Source: an uncultured Gammaproteobacteria bacterium
GTDB taxonomy: Bacteria > Pseudomonadota > Gammaproteobacteria > UBA9214
Assembly (NCBI GenBank): GCA_905479705.1
Contig: CAJQNP010000285.1
Location: 1-32,400, forward strand
Reading direction: 5' to 3'
Length of the DNA stretch: 32,400 bases
In this document: piece after piece, positions 1 through 8,373 of the stretch
How the letters are laid out: each line of letters opens with the position of its first letter
Numbering within the stretch: position 1 is the first letter of the stretch
Notes under the pieces: generated by a model
What the model was told of the DNA's origin: nothing
Seen by the model: the letters and a program-made list of their open reading frames with translations, nothing else
The model's database searches: none
Program-made: the position numbers and the translations under genes

Positions 1-444
1 CCCCTTGACGCGATACTTTTCGGATACCGCACTCTCCGGATCAAACAGGATCGGAAAGGTCGGGAAGACGTTCAGATCACCGGTGTAGGTAAACACATGA
101 TCCGGGTCTTCCCACTGGTTCACGGCCAGCACGGCAAAGTCCTCTGTCCCCAGTTTCTTGTACAGGGCCTCGAGCGCCGGCATCTCCTTGCGGCACGGTG
201 GACACCAGGTTGCCCAGAAGTTCACCAGCACGACCTTGCCTCGATAGTCGCTCAGCGTGTGCGTCTCTTCATCCATGTCCTGCAACGAAAAGTCCGGGGC
301 AGCCTGTAACGGCGCCAGCGGTGTGAAGCGGTAACCCAGCTCGCCCTCTGCCCGCGCAGTTACGGCAAACGCAGATAACAGGACCAGGCAAGTGAGCAGT
401 CCAAGCAGCGACCTAGTCGATATTCGGTGGTTCTTCAGGCGCAC
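1..444 (-). CDS. TlpA-like thioredoxin-family disulfide reductase, C-terminus beyond window start (partial)
   Basis: Reverse-strand reading frame open to the window edge: signal-like N-terminus RLKNHRISTRSLLGLLTCLVLLSAFAVTARAEG, then APDFSLQDMDEETHTLSDYRGKVVLVNFWATWCPPCRKEMPAL with a CPPC active site. GTG start at about 444 is inferred and overlaps the upstream gene. Confidence 0.85.
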   Translation of the reverse strand, partial: MRLKNHRISTRSLLGLLTCLVLLSAFAVTARAEGELGYRFTPLAPLQAAPDFSLQDMDEETHTLSDYRGKVVLVNFWATWCPPCRKEMPALEALYKKLGTEDFAVLAVNQWEDPDHVFTYTGDLNVFPTFPILFDPESAVSEKYRVKG

Positions 445-1018
445 ATTGCACCTCCTTGATGGTTCGTGTCTCGGTGTGACCGTCCTGTGACCAGCTGTAC
501 ACCAGTGAAAAGACATCATTGGGTTGTAAGGGAATTGTGGTAAAACCCTGCCCCCAGTCGCCCACCTCGAAGGTCTGGTCATCCGGCAACATGGACCAGC
601 GAAAGGCTACCCCCATGTCACGCCATTCCTCGACCCACTCGGTCTTGGTGCGAATTTCGTGACGTTTGCCGTCCGCTGTGATGTAGCGCCAGTCGGCAAC
701 GCGGTAGCTCAGCGGCTTGTCCGTGGTGTTTTTCAGAATGGTACCGAACACGCAGTAGCTGCTGACCTTGTCGATGAGGGGCTTTGGCAAACCGCGCGTG
801 GTGAACACTGCGCGCACATAGTCGGGCAACACCTGCAGCAACTCGAAGTCCAGGGCATCGCCGGAAGATTTCCAGGAGACCAGGCCGGTGTCCGGGCTGA
901 CTTGCCTGTGCATATCAGCCTGCCCCGCTTGTGGACCCAACGAGCAAAACAGGATGACAAGGCTGGTCAGCCAGCCTCTGCTGCGGATGACCCGGGCCGG
1001 GGGCACGCTATGTCCCAC
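413..1018 (-). CDS. hypothetical exported protein
   Basis: 201-aa ORF with hydrophobic N-terminal segment; same strand and overlapping its neighbours, consistent with an operon. Confidence 0.7.
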   Translation of the reverse strand: MGHSVPPARVIRSRGWLTSLVILFCSLGPQAGQADMHRQVSPDTGLVSWKSSGDALDFELLQVLPDYVRAVFTTRGLPKPLIDKVSSYCVFGTILKNTTDKPLSYRVADWRYITADGKRHEIRTKTEWVEEWRDMGVAFRWSMLPDDQTFEVGDWGQGFTTIPLQPNDVFSLVYSWSQDGHTETRTIKEVQCAPEEPPNID

Positions 1019-1229
1019 GTCTCACCTCGTAGGCAAACTTCAGCAGCAGTAACACCAGTGGTGTGCCATGCAGGAACAGGTCAAAGATATCGATCGGCCG
1101 CACCAGCGCACCGGCAGACAGCATCTTGAGTTTTTCCCAGAGATGCGGTTCGGGACTGAACGGCGCCAGCGCGAGAAACACCGCCAGCGGCAGCAGCAGC
1201 GTGTAGGGTATTTTGTCCAGCCAGTTCAT
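1008..1229 (-). CDS. small membrane protein (MNWLDKIPY...; two hydrophobic segments)
   Basis: In-frame ATG of the 92-aa ORF at about 1229; MNWLDKIPYTLLLPLAVFLALAPFSPEPHLWEKLKMLSAGALVRPIDIFDLFLHGTPLVLLLLKFAYEVRRGT resembles a small conserved protein often labelled RND-transporter-related. Confidence 0.7.
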   Translation of the reverse strand: MNWLDKIPYTLLLPLAVFLALAPFSPEPHLWEKLKMLSAGALVRPIDIFDLFLHGTPLVLLLLKFAYEVRRGT

Positions 1230-1337
1230 TTCCCGGTCATCTCCTGTCGCATCGCCCTGCCCCGTTACGGTAACATTGGCCGCCAAATTCAGAACCCGCG
1301 CAACATATTGCGCGACAATCAGTATCCGGACACGACA

Positions 1338-1724
1338 ATGAGACTATTCTTCAAATACTTTTTCAAGACTATTCACTATATTATCGGACCGATCATCCTG
1401 CTGCTGGATGCCCTCACCTCGCCGAAAGGCATGGTACGCGCTGCAGAGACACAGCAACAGGTGGATGCCAGCACAAAAAGCCTGGTGCTCTACCAGTTCA
1501 GGATGTGTCCGTACTCCGTGAAGGTACGCCGGGCCGTCAAGCGGCTGTCCCTCAACATCGAGACACGCGATGCCATGCGCGAGCCGTCCAGCCGGGAAGA
1601 ATTACTCCAGGGTGGCGGCGAGATCAAGGTGCCCTGCCTGCGCATCACCGACGACCAGGGTGAGGCAAGGTGGATGTATGAATCCGACGATATTATCGAC
1701 TACCTCGAGGCGCACTACGCCTGA
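1338..1724 (+). CDS. glutaredoxin family protein (CPYS-type)
   Basis: Internal ATG at 1338: MRLFFKYFFKTIHYIIGPIILLLD membrane-like N-terminus, then LVLYQFRMCPYSVKVRRAVKRL and VPCLRITDDQGEARWMYESDDIIDYLEAHY, typical of glutaredoxin/GST-N folds. Confidence 0.85.
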   Translation: MRLFFKYFFKTIHYIIGPIILLLDALTSPKGMVRAAETQQQVDASTKSLVLYQFRMCPYSVKVRRAVKRLSLNIETRDAMREPSSREELLQGGGEIKVPCLRITDDQGEARWMYESDDIIDYLEAHYA

Positions 1725-1730
1725 GAACGA

Positions 1731-2468
1731 CTAGTAACGCATCAACAGCGGCTGGTAGGCATACACGGCATTCAGGTGATGCAGCATGGCATGCTGCCCC
1801 TGGCCCTGCCAGATATCGGTAAGCCCGTCCTGTACCTTGCGGTACTTCTCATCCAGATCGCGGGTGGCATACTCTTCCGCCGCCAGCTCCGACACCATAT
1901 CCAGCCACATGCGGCTGACACCCATGATCATCGCCGGCCAGGTCTTCTGTACCGGTTCTGGCCAGCGGTCATCGCTGGTGTCCTCGATATTCGGGCGGGT
2001 GATGCGGGTCACGTCATCGACAGCCACCCGGGTCAGTTGCCCGCTGTCCAGTAGTGATTTCACCACGGCGTGGTTCTCAATGGCCGTATAGATACGCTGC
2101 GCGCCCTGCGGCGTACTGTAGAAAATGAAACTGAATACATGCCCGCCATCGCGACTGGCGCGACGGTGCACGCGCCAGATATAGATATCCTGGTAGTACT
2201 CGTCAAACACCGGCGCAATGACCTCGCCACCGATGAGGGTTCCCATGTACCAGCGGATCGGTGAGTCTTCCGGCCAGTCAATGTGAAAGCGCGCGTACCA
2301 CCAGCCCTCGCCGTCAGGCAGGGTTTCACCCGGTCCCTGGGTCACCGATACCGGCTTGTCTTCCTCGACCGGTGTCACAGCAGCGCACCCGGACACCACA
2401 AGCAATACAAAGACAATGGCCGGCAGACGGCACAGCGATAAAAAATCAGTCTTGCTCATGGGGAACAA
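1731..2468 (-). CDS. hypothetical lipoprotein
   Basis: 245-aa ORF; N-terminal hydrophobic segment with lipobox-like VVSGCAAV. Confidence 0.7.
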   Translation of the reverse strand: MFPMSKTDFLSLCRLPAIVFVLLVVSGCAAVTPVEEDKPVSVTQGPGETLPDGEGWWYARFHIDWPEDSPIRWYMGTLIGGEVIAPVFDEYYQDIYIWRVHRRASRDGGHVFSFIFYSTPQGAQRIYTAIENHAVVKSLLDSGQLTRVAVDDVTRITRPNIEDTSDDRWPEPVQKTWPAMIMGVSRMWLDMVSELAAEEYATRDLDEKYRKVQDGLTDIWQGQGQHAMLHHLNAVYAYQPLLMRY

Positions 2469-2835
2469 TCATCTTGTTGTACTCGGTGGCATCGAAAATC
2501 GATTCAATGGCTGTCACCTTGCCGGCAACAACCGTCGCAATCTGGACGGTCGTCGTTGCGTTCTGGGTGTCCATGGTGGTGTGAACCCGCAACAGGTTGC
2601 AGACATCGTTGCCACTGACAAAGGTCTTGACGCGTTCGATACGCTCAAGGATTGGCCCGACACGCGAGATATTGGCGATGAAGTCATCGGCGGAGGACAT
2701 CGACTCGATGGGGCTCTGGTAGGTAAATTCACTGTCGGAGAGGTAAGTGCGCGCACGCTCGAAGTCGCGCCCCTCAAAGGCATCCAGCAAGGCACTCACG
2801 ACTTCTTCCGGAGCAGGTGAATTCATCGCTTCCAT
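2446..2835 (-). CDS. NTF2-like / SnoaL-like (limonene-1,2-epoxide hydrolase-type) protein
   Basis: 129 aa; VVSALLDAFEGRDFERARTYLSDSEFTYQSPIESMSSADDFIANISRVGPILERIE... matches the NTF2-like fold pattern. Confidence 0.7.
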   Translation of the reverse strand: MEAMNSPAPEEVVSALLDAFEGRDFERARTYLSDSEFTYQSPIESMSSADDFIANISRVGPILERIERVKTFVSGNDVCNLLRVHTTMDTQNATTTVQIATVVAGKVTAIESIFDATEYNKMIVPHEQD

Positions 2836-2944
2836 TGTACCTGCATATAAATGATTTCTCGAACAATTATGGAGCGATCAACAGACAGGATTTTTCGCCA
2901 TGAATCCACTACCATGTCGCCCCCCGCCCAATCAGGATCATGGC

Positions 2945-5827
2945 ATGAGCGAGTTTATCCCGGGACAACGCTGGGTCAATTACGCCGAACTGCAACTCGG
3001 TCTCGGCACCGTGCTGTCCGTTGACGGGCGCACCGTCACGCTGGTGTTTCTCGCCAGCGGCGAGACCCGTACCTACTCCATGCAAACCGCACCGCTGACG
3101 CGGGTGCGTTTCAGCGCGGGTGACACGATTCGCGGCCACGAGGGGCTGTCACTGACCGTCACCGGGGTCCACGAGCAGGACGGCCTGCTCACCTACAGCG
3201 GCAGCAGCGATACGGGTGAGGACATCGTCCTGACCGAGGGCGAACTGGACAGCCAGGTACAGCTCAACCGTCCGGCGGAGCGCCTGCTTACCGGCCAGGT
3301 GGATGATGACAGCTGGTTCGAGTTGCGTTACCAGACCCTGCACCACCTGAGCCGCCTGTCACAATCCGGTCTGCGCGGCCTGACGGGCGCGCGCACCAGC
3401 CTGATACCGCACCAGCTCTACATCGCCCATGAGGTCGCCGGCCGACATGCACCGCGGGTCCTGCTCGCCGATGAGGTCGGGCTCGGCAAGACCATAGAAG
3501 CCGGCCTGATCCTGCATCAACAGCTGCTGACCGAGCGGGCACGGCGCGTGCTGATCGTGGTGCCCGAGAGCCTGCTGCACCAGTGGCTGGTGGAGATGCT
3601 GCGCCGCTTCAACCTGCCTTTCAGCATCCTCGACGAGGAACGCTGCGACGCCATCACCGAGAGTACCGGCCAGGACAACCCGTTTCATACCGAGCAGCAG
3701 GTGCTGGTCACACTGGAATCCCTGATGGCCCACCCGCTACGTTGCCAGCAGGCGGTCGACGGCGAGTGGGACCTGCTGGTTGTGGACGAGGCGCACCACC
3801 TGCAGTGGGCACCCGGCAACGCCAGCCCCGAGTACCAGCTCATCGAGCAGCTGGCGCGTGTCACGCGCGGCGTGCTGCTACTCACCGCGACGCCCGAGCA
3901 GCTCGGCAAGGAGAGCCACTTCGCACGCCTGCGACTGCTCGACCCCGACCGCTTTCCGGACTTTGACGCCTTCGTACAGGAAGAACAGGACTACGAACCC
4001 ATCGCCAGCGCCGTACAGGCATTGCTCACTGAAGACACACTGTCCGCACAATCACGGGCGACCTTGCAGACACTCCTGCAGGAACCGGACAGTGAGGCGT
4101 TACTCGCCGCCGCGCAGGCAGAAGACAACAAGGCCGCACAGCAGGCACGCGCACAACTGGTCGACTGGTTGCTTGATCGCCACGGCACCGGGCGTGTGCT
4201 GTTTCGAAATACGCGCAGTGCTGTCAGGGGGTTTCCCGACCGGTCACTGCATGCCTGTCCCCTGCCCGTGCCGGCGGCCTACAGCAAGATACTCAACAAT
4301 GTCGAACGGGTCGGCGAGGCCGGGGCGCAGCAACTGCTCTGCCCGGAACTGCTTTACCAGTCAGTGGAAACCGAAAACAGCGAACGCTGGACAACGTGTG
4401 ATCCGCGCGTGCCCTGGCTGTGCGAGCAGTTACGCACACTGCGCCCGGACAAGGTACTGGTGATTACCGCCAGCGCAGAAACCAGCATGGACCTGGCCGA
4501 GTGGCTGCACAGCAGGAAAGGTATCCATGCCGCTGTATTTCACGAGGGCATGAGCATTATCGAGCGTGACCGCGCCGCTGCCTATTTCGCTGACGTGGAG
4601 TTCGGCACACAGGTGCTGATCTGCTCGGAAATTGGCAGCGAGGGCCGGAATTTCCAGTTTGCGCATCACCTGGTGCTGTTTGACCTGCCGCTGAATCCTG
4701 ACCTGCTGGAGCAACGCATCGGCCGTCTGGACCGCATCGGACAACACGAGGACATCCAGATCCATGTGCCGTACCTGACCGGTAGCGCACAGGAAACACT
4801 GCTGCGCTGGTATCACGAGGGACTCGATGCGTTTGAACACATCTGCCCGGCCGGTCAAACCGTGTACAACGAGTTCAGTGAAGAATTACTGAATGTGCTG
4901 CACACGCAATCCGATCCGGCCACGCTGATCAAGGCCGCACACACCCGCCACGCCGCGCTGAACGAGGCCCTGCACCGTGGCCGCGATCGCTTGCTGGAAT
5001 ACAACTCCTGTCGCCCGCAGATCGCCAGCGCGCTGAAACAGCAGACCGAGGCGCAGGATGCGGACGCACAACTGCACGACTACATAGAGCAGCTGGTCGA
5101 TTGCTACGGACTCGAGCTGGAACCGCATTCGAGCGGCAGCCATATCCTGCGACCGGGTGAGCACATGCACAGCCATTTTCCGGGGCTGCGCGATGAAGGC
5201 ATCACGTTTACCTGTGACCGCGCCATTGCACTGGCCAACGAGGACCGCGAATTTTTCAGCTGGGAGCACCCGTTGATCACCGCGGCCATGGAGATGGTTC
5301 CGGCCAGCGAGACGGGCAATACCGCCATGACGACCATCAAGTACAAGGGCGCCGCCGCCGGCACGCTGATGCTTGAATGCCTGTACACCCTCGACACGGT
5401 CTCCAGCGATGTACTGCAGACCCGGCGTTACCTGCCTGCGACCACGATCCGCGTGCTCGTTGACCAGTACGGCAAGGACCACAGCAGCGCCCTCAGCCAC
5501 CGGGAGATCAACGACAGGCGCGAGGACATCCCTGTTGACACGGCCATCAGGATTATCCGCGGCTACGCCCGGCAGCTGCGCGAATTGCTGGTGCACTGCG
5601 AGTCAATGGCCAACCGCCAGTCACCCGCCCTCATCTCGGGGGCACGCGAGCAATCCACCCGTATCCTGTTGAATGAAATCGATCGTCTCAAGGTGCTGGC
5701 CCGGGTCAACCCGAACGTCCGTGACGAGGAAATCGAATTCATGGAGCTGCAGCGCGAGGCCCTGACGATCGCCCTGGATTCCGCCAGCTTCCGCCTGGAT
5801 GCGCTGCGCGTCGTTGTTGCAACCTAG
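2945..5827 (+). CDS. rapA: RNA polymerase-associated protein RapA (SWI2/SNF2-family ATPase)
   Basis: MSEFIPGQRWVNYAELQLGLGTV start; Walker A LLADEVGLGKTIEAGLILHQ; VVDEAHHL; LTATPEQLGKESHFARLRLLDPDRF; helicase C QRIGRLDRIGQ. ORF 2900 extended upstream; ATG at 2945 preferred. Confidence 0.95.
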   Translation: MSEFIPGQRWVNYAELQLGLGTVLSVDGRTVTLVFLASGETRTYSMQTAPLTRVRFSAGDTIRGHEGLSLTVTGVHEQDGLLTYSGSSDTGEDIVLTEGELDSQVQLNRPAERLLTGQVDDDSWFELRYQTLHHLSRLSQSGLRGLTGARTSLIPHQLYIAHEVAGRHAPRVLLADEVGLGKTIEAGLILHQQLLTERARRVLIVVPESLLHQWLVEMLRRFNLPFSILDEERCDAITESTGQDNPFHTEQQVLVTLESLMAHPLRCQQAVDGEWDLLVVDEAHHLQWAPGNASPEYQLIEQLARVTRGVLLLTATPEQLGKESHFARLRLLDPDRFPDFDAFVQEEQDYEPIASAVQALLTEDTLSAQSRATLQTLLQEPDSEALLAAAQAEDNKAAQQARAQLVDWLLDRHGTGRVLFRNTRSAVRGFPDRSLHACPLPVPAAYSKILNNVERVGEAGAQQLLCPELLYQSVETENSERWTTCDPRVPWLCEQLRTLRPDKVLVITASAETSMDLAEWLHSRKGIHAAVFHEGMSIIERDRAAAYFADVEFGTQVLICSEIGSEGRNFQFAHHLVLFDLPLNPDLLEQRIGRLDRIGQHEDIQIHVPYLTGSAQETLLRWYHEGLDAFEHICPAGQTVYNEFSEELLNVLHTQSDPATLIKAAHTRHAALNEALHRGRDRLLEYNSCRPQIASALKQQTEAQDADAQLHDYIEQLVDCYGLELEPHSSGSHILRPGEHMHSHFPGLRDEGITFTCDRAIALANEDREFFSWEHPLITAAMEMVPASETGNTAMTTIKYKGAAAGTLMLECLYTLDTVSSDVLQTRRYLPATTIRVLVDQYGKDHSSALSHREINDRREDIPVDTAIRIIRGYARQLRELLVHCESMANRQSPALISGAREQSTRILLNEIDRLKVLARVNPNVRDEEIEFMELQREALTIALDSASFRLDALRVVVAT

Positions 5828-6189
5828 TCTGTATGTTCAAGGTAGCTGACGACTTCAGCCAGCCGACCCTCATCGACGATCAGCAGGTGTGGCGTGTTGC
5901 CCAGCACCGGGTGGTGTTTACGCAACCAGTGGCGCATGGCAACGCCATCAGCATCCATCCTGCCATATAGTAATTGATAGAAGCGCACGAATAACTGCGC
6001 CTGCTCCCATGACGGGCTGCCACGATCGAGACAGCGCTGCGCCGCCGACAGTTCGCCAATGTCACTGCACTGCAACTGCAGCACCCTCGCCAGCTCTGCC
6101 TGGTACATGTCCAGCATGGCGATTATCTGCAACACTGACTGGGTCAGCTGGCGCGGTTCTGTCGTATCGAGCTGAATTTCAAAGACCAT
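5824..6189 (-). CDS. hypothetical protein (121 aa), convergent with rapA
   Basis: ORF MVFEIQLDTTEPRQLTQSVLQIIAMLDMYQAELARVLQLQCSDIGELSAAQRCLDRGSPSWEQAQLFVRFYQLLYGRMDADGVAMRHWLRKHHPVLGNTPHLLIVDEGRLAEVVSYLEHTD; antitoxin Xre/MbcA-like C-terminal style is possible but unproven. Confidence 0.65.
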   Translation of the reverse strand: MVFEIQLDTTEPRQLTQSVLQIIAMLDMYQAELARVLQLQCSDIGELSAAQRCLDRGSPSWEQAQLFVRFYQLLYGRMDADGVAMRHWLRKHHPVLGNTPHLLIVDEGRLAEVVSYLEHTD

Positions 6190-6259
6190 GTTATACGTGA
6201 AACCGCTTCAGGGTTGACGGCAACGCTCATGCTGCTTCGCGATACCGGGTAAATATGGC

Positions 6260-6265
6260 TATAAT
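6260..6265 (+). promoter_or_regulatory. candidate -10 element (TATAAT) upstream of the 73-aa gene
   Basis: Perfect TATAAT 66 bp upstream of the ATG at 6331; no convincing -35. Confidence 0.35.
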
Positions 6266-6330
6266 TATTAACAGGAGTATGTCATTAATCGCCCGCGGGC
6301 AATGCATGCGTATAGCACAAGGAGAGCACG

Positions 6331-6552
6331 ATGTTTTTAAAAAACAAGATCAACGATGACCTGGTTGAAGTCCTGACGCTGAAAGACCTGTTTGACCCGT
6401 TTTGCGAAAACCTGATCGGGCGCTACCAGCACGGCGAGGAAATGCAGGACCCGGAGAAATTCAGCAAGTCCGACCTGGTCTTTCTCTCCGGGGAGTCGCT
6501 ACCCCGCTGCTGGATGGATGCCCATTACCGCGACAAGGAACTGCAGCGCTGA
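6331..6552 (+). CDS. hypothetical protein (73 aa)
   Basis: ORF preceded by an AAGGAG Shine-Dalgarno (acaaggagagcacgATG); coding-like composition. Confidence 0.65.
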   Translation: MFLKNKINDDLVEVLTLKDLFDPFCENLIGRYQHGEEMQDPEKFSKSDLVFLSGESLPRCWMDAHYRDKELQR

Positions 6553-6872
6553 CCTCGACCAGCTGAACGACCCGGCCATGCCGCGTCAATGATCTGACAA
6601 TAACAAGAATAATCAGGTTGTTAACTTCATGGCGGAGGGATTTATTGCTATCCAGTTAATGACCAGCTTGCGTACAGATCTTCTGTGCGCACGCCTTTCT
6701 GTTGTAACCCCGAGATTACCCTGTACCTCACTGGCAGCTGCAGTCCGGGATACCCGCCTGCGGCACAACGGCCACGGGGAGACAGGTCCGTTTGCCGGTC
6801 ATGCCCGTGAATCCGGCCGGTCGCCGAGCCGACGCGTTGAACTGCCGCGCCGCCAGCCTGCCCCAGCACCAC

Positions 6873-6903
6873 AAAAAACGGGGACCGGCATAACCGGTCC
6901 CCG
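6873..6903 (-). terminator. Rho-independent terminator of the DUF2845 gene
   Basis: CGGGGACCGG-cataa-CCGGTCCCCG (10-bp stem, 6879-6903), followed on the minus strand by TTTTTT (6873-6878). Confidence 0.85.
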
Positions 6904-6935
6904 CTAGCAGGACTTGGCTGTTCAACAAGCGGTGA

Positions 6936-7193
6936 TCACCGGATCCGCTCTACCTTGCCGTCTTTAAAATAGACCTCGATATCACGACCACCCTTTGAGT
7001 AAATCCAGGAATTACCCTCGCGGTACTTGGGCTCGCCGCATTTCTTGAGCACTTCGTACTTGGTCGGACTGTTGCGTTCACCTTCCTGGATAACATGCAC
7101 ACCGCAATTGAGGGACGCTGCCTGGGCAGACTGTACAGCGGACAGCCCCAGAAGACCGGCAAGCAGATACCATCGACTTGTCTGTTTCATCAT
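6936..7193 (-). CDS. DUF2845 domain-containing exported protein
   Basis: Signal peptide MMKQTSRWYLLAGLLGLSAVQSAQA; LNCG..VIQEGERNSPTKYEVLKKCGEPKYREGNSWIYSKGGRDIEVYFKDGKVERI pattern of DUF2845. Confidence 0.8.
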   Translation of the reverse strand: MMKQTSRWYLLAGLLGLSAVQSAQAASLNCGVHVIQEGERNSPTKYEVLKKCGEPKYREGNSWIYSKGGRDIEVYFKDGKVERIR

Positions 7194-7224
7194 AAAACCT
7201 CCTGATAGGAATCCAACTGTCTGC

Positions 7225-7758
7225 CTACCTGGCCAGTTTATAGGTCAGGTTTGGCAGGATCGCGAGACCGGTAGCGGCTCGCACCGCATCACCGTTACCC
7301 ATGCCGACGACCAGCGTGTTGAGTACCGAACGCACCAGCATGTCGCTGGAGCCGGTCACCCCGGCGTACTTGCCGGTACCACCCGTCAGCTTGAATGTAC
7401 CCTCGCAGGCACCGACCTTGCCCTTGCAACTCCACTCGGCGAAGACCACTTCCTCGCTGGAGATCGTGATCGTGCAATAGCCCTTGGCGCTGCTTTGCTT
7501 GGCGCTCACATCGATATGCTGACTGGCAGGACAGTTCGCATAGGCTGCATCCATGTCGCCGGCCGATGTCTCGACATACATGATGCCCTCGAACTCGCCC
7601 ATGAAAAGCAGCTTGTCGGTGCCAATCGTGTACACCGAGCCTTCACCGTCCCAGGGCATGAGAATTTTTACCGACTTTTCCCCGGCCCGCGCCATGCCGG
7701 CCATCCCCGCAATTACCAGGCCCAGCACCAGACCGGACCAGAACTTGTTCAACACCAT
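7225..7758 (-). CDS. hypothetical secreted protein (177 aa)
   Basis: Signal peptide MVLNKFWSGLVLGLVIAGMAGMARAG; four Cys after the signal, GTFKLTGGTGKYAGVTGSSD loop typical of small beta-rich secreted proteins. Confidence 0.7.
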   Translation of the reverse strand: MVLNKFWSGLVLGLVIAGMAGMARAGEKSVKILMPWDGEGSVYTIGTDKLLFMGEFEGIMYVETSAGDMDAAYANCPASQHIDVSAKQSSAKGYCTITISSEEVVFAEWSCKGKVGACEGTFKLTGGTGKYAGVTGSSDMLVRSVLNTLVVGMGNGDAVRAATGLAILPNLTYKLAR

Positions 7759-7850
7759 GGAACCCTCCCTTTCACACCGTTAGAAAATTGATCGATCTAT
7801 ACTAGCACGCATAATGCAGCGAAAAACCTGCGTGACTTCACTGCATCAGA

Positions 7851-8054
7851 CTAGTCGCGTGCGTCGCCTGACGTCACTGCGCGCAGTGACAGCGCCCAGT
7901 TGACGGGCTCCGCATCGCCGAGACGCACACTCTCGCCCACCTCGTTTTCATACCAGCCGGTGTCGTTGCGCAGCGGCTCGACACTGTAACCCCACACACT
8001 GCCGTCACTGTCCTGCGCGATCCAGTTGACCCATGGCGGGATCACATACTGCAC
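7851..8054 (-). CDS. hypothetical protein (67 aa)
   Basis: ORF downstream of the GNAT gene on the same strand; GTG start, exact start uncertain. Confidence 0.55.
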   Translation of the reverse strand: MQYVIPPWVNWIAQDSDGSVWGYSVEPLRNDTGWYENEVGESVRLGDAEPVNWALSLRAVTSGDARD

Positions 8055-8087
8055 GTCGTCACCGTGCAGCCATGACCCTGTCCGCTG

Positions 8088-8351
8088 TTAATCAAGTTTG
8101 CGTTTCTCGAGGATACGCTTCACATACCAGCAACTCGCCGTCATCTCGTAGTCCTGCTCCCTGGCCCAGCGCAATCCGGTGCGCACCAGTTTTTCAGCAA
8201 TGCCCTGCCCGCGCATGGACTCCGGCACGAAGGTCCGCTTGAAGTCGATGACGTTACCAGGCAACAGTGTATATTCAAGCACGGACTCTTCAGCGCCAGA
8301 CGACGACACAAAGCGATGCTTGCCAGGCTGATGGACAACTTCAACGGTCAC
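8088..8351 (-). CDS. GNAT-family (YjdJ-like) N-acetyltransferase
   Basis: LEYTLLPGNVIDFKRTFVPESMRGQGIAEKLVRTGLRWAREQDYEMTASCWYVKRIL: R-G-Q-G-I-A acetyl-CoA loop of the small GNAT family. Confidence 0.85.
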   Translation of the reverse strand: MTVEVVHQPGKHRFVSSSGAEESVLEYTLLPGNVIDFKRTFVPESMRGQGIAEKLVRTGLRWAREQDYEMTASCWYVKRILEKRKLD

Positions 8352-8373
8352 GGGAGAATGCAGCGACGGGCTG

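Noticed and set aside
97-309. 70-aa plus-strand ORF
   Set aside because: Antisense to the TlpA-like coding sequence (CPPC motif on the minus strand); shadow ORF of GC-rich DNA.
3288-5596. Multiple opposite-strand or alternate-frame ORFs up to 236 aa within rapA
   Set aside because: All lie inside the strongly supported rapA frame and show low-complexity, Arg/Gly/Val-rich shadow composition.
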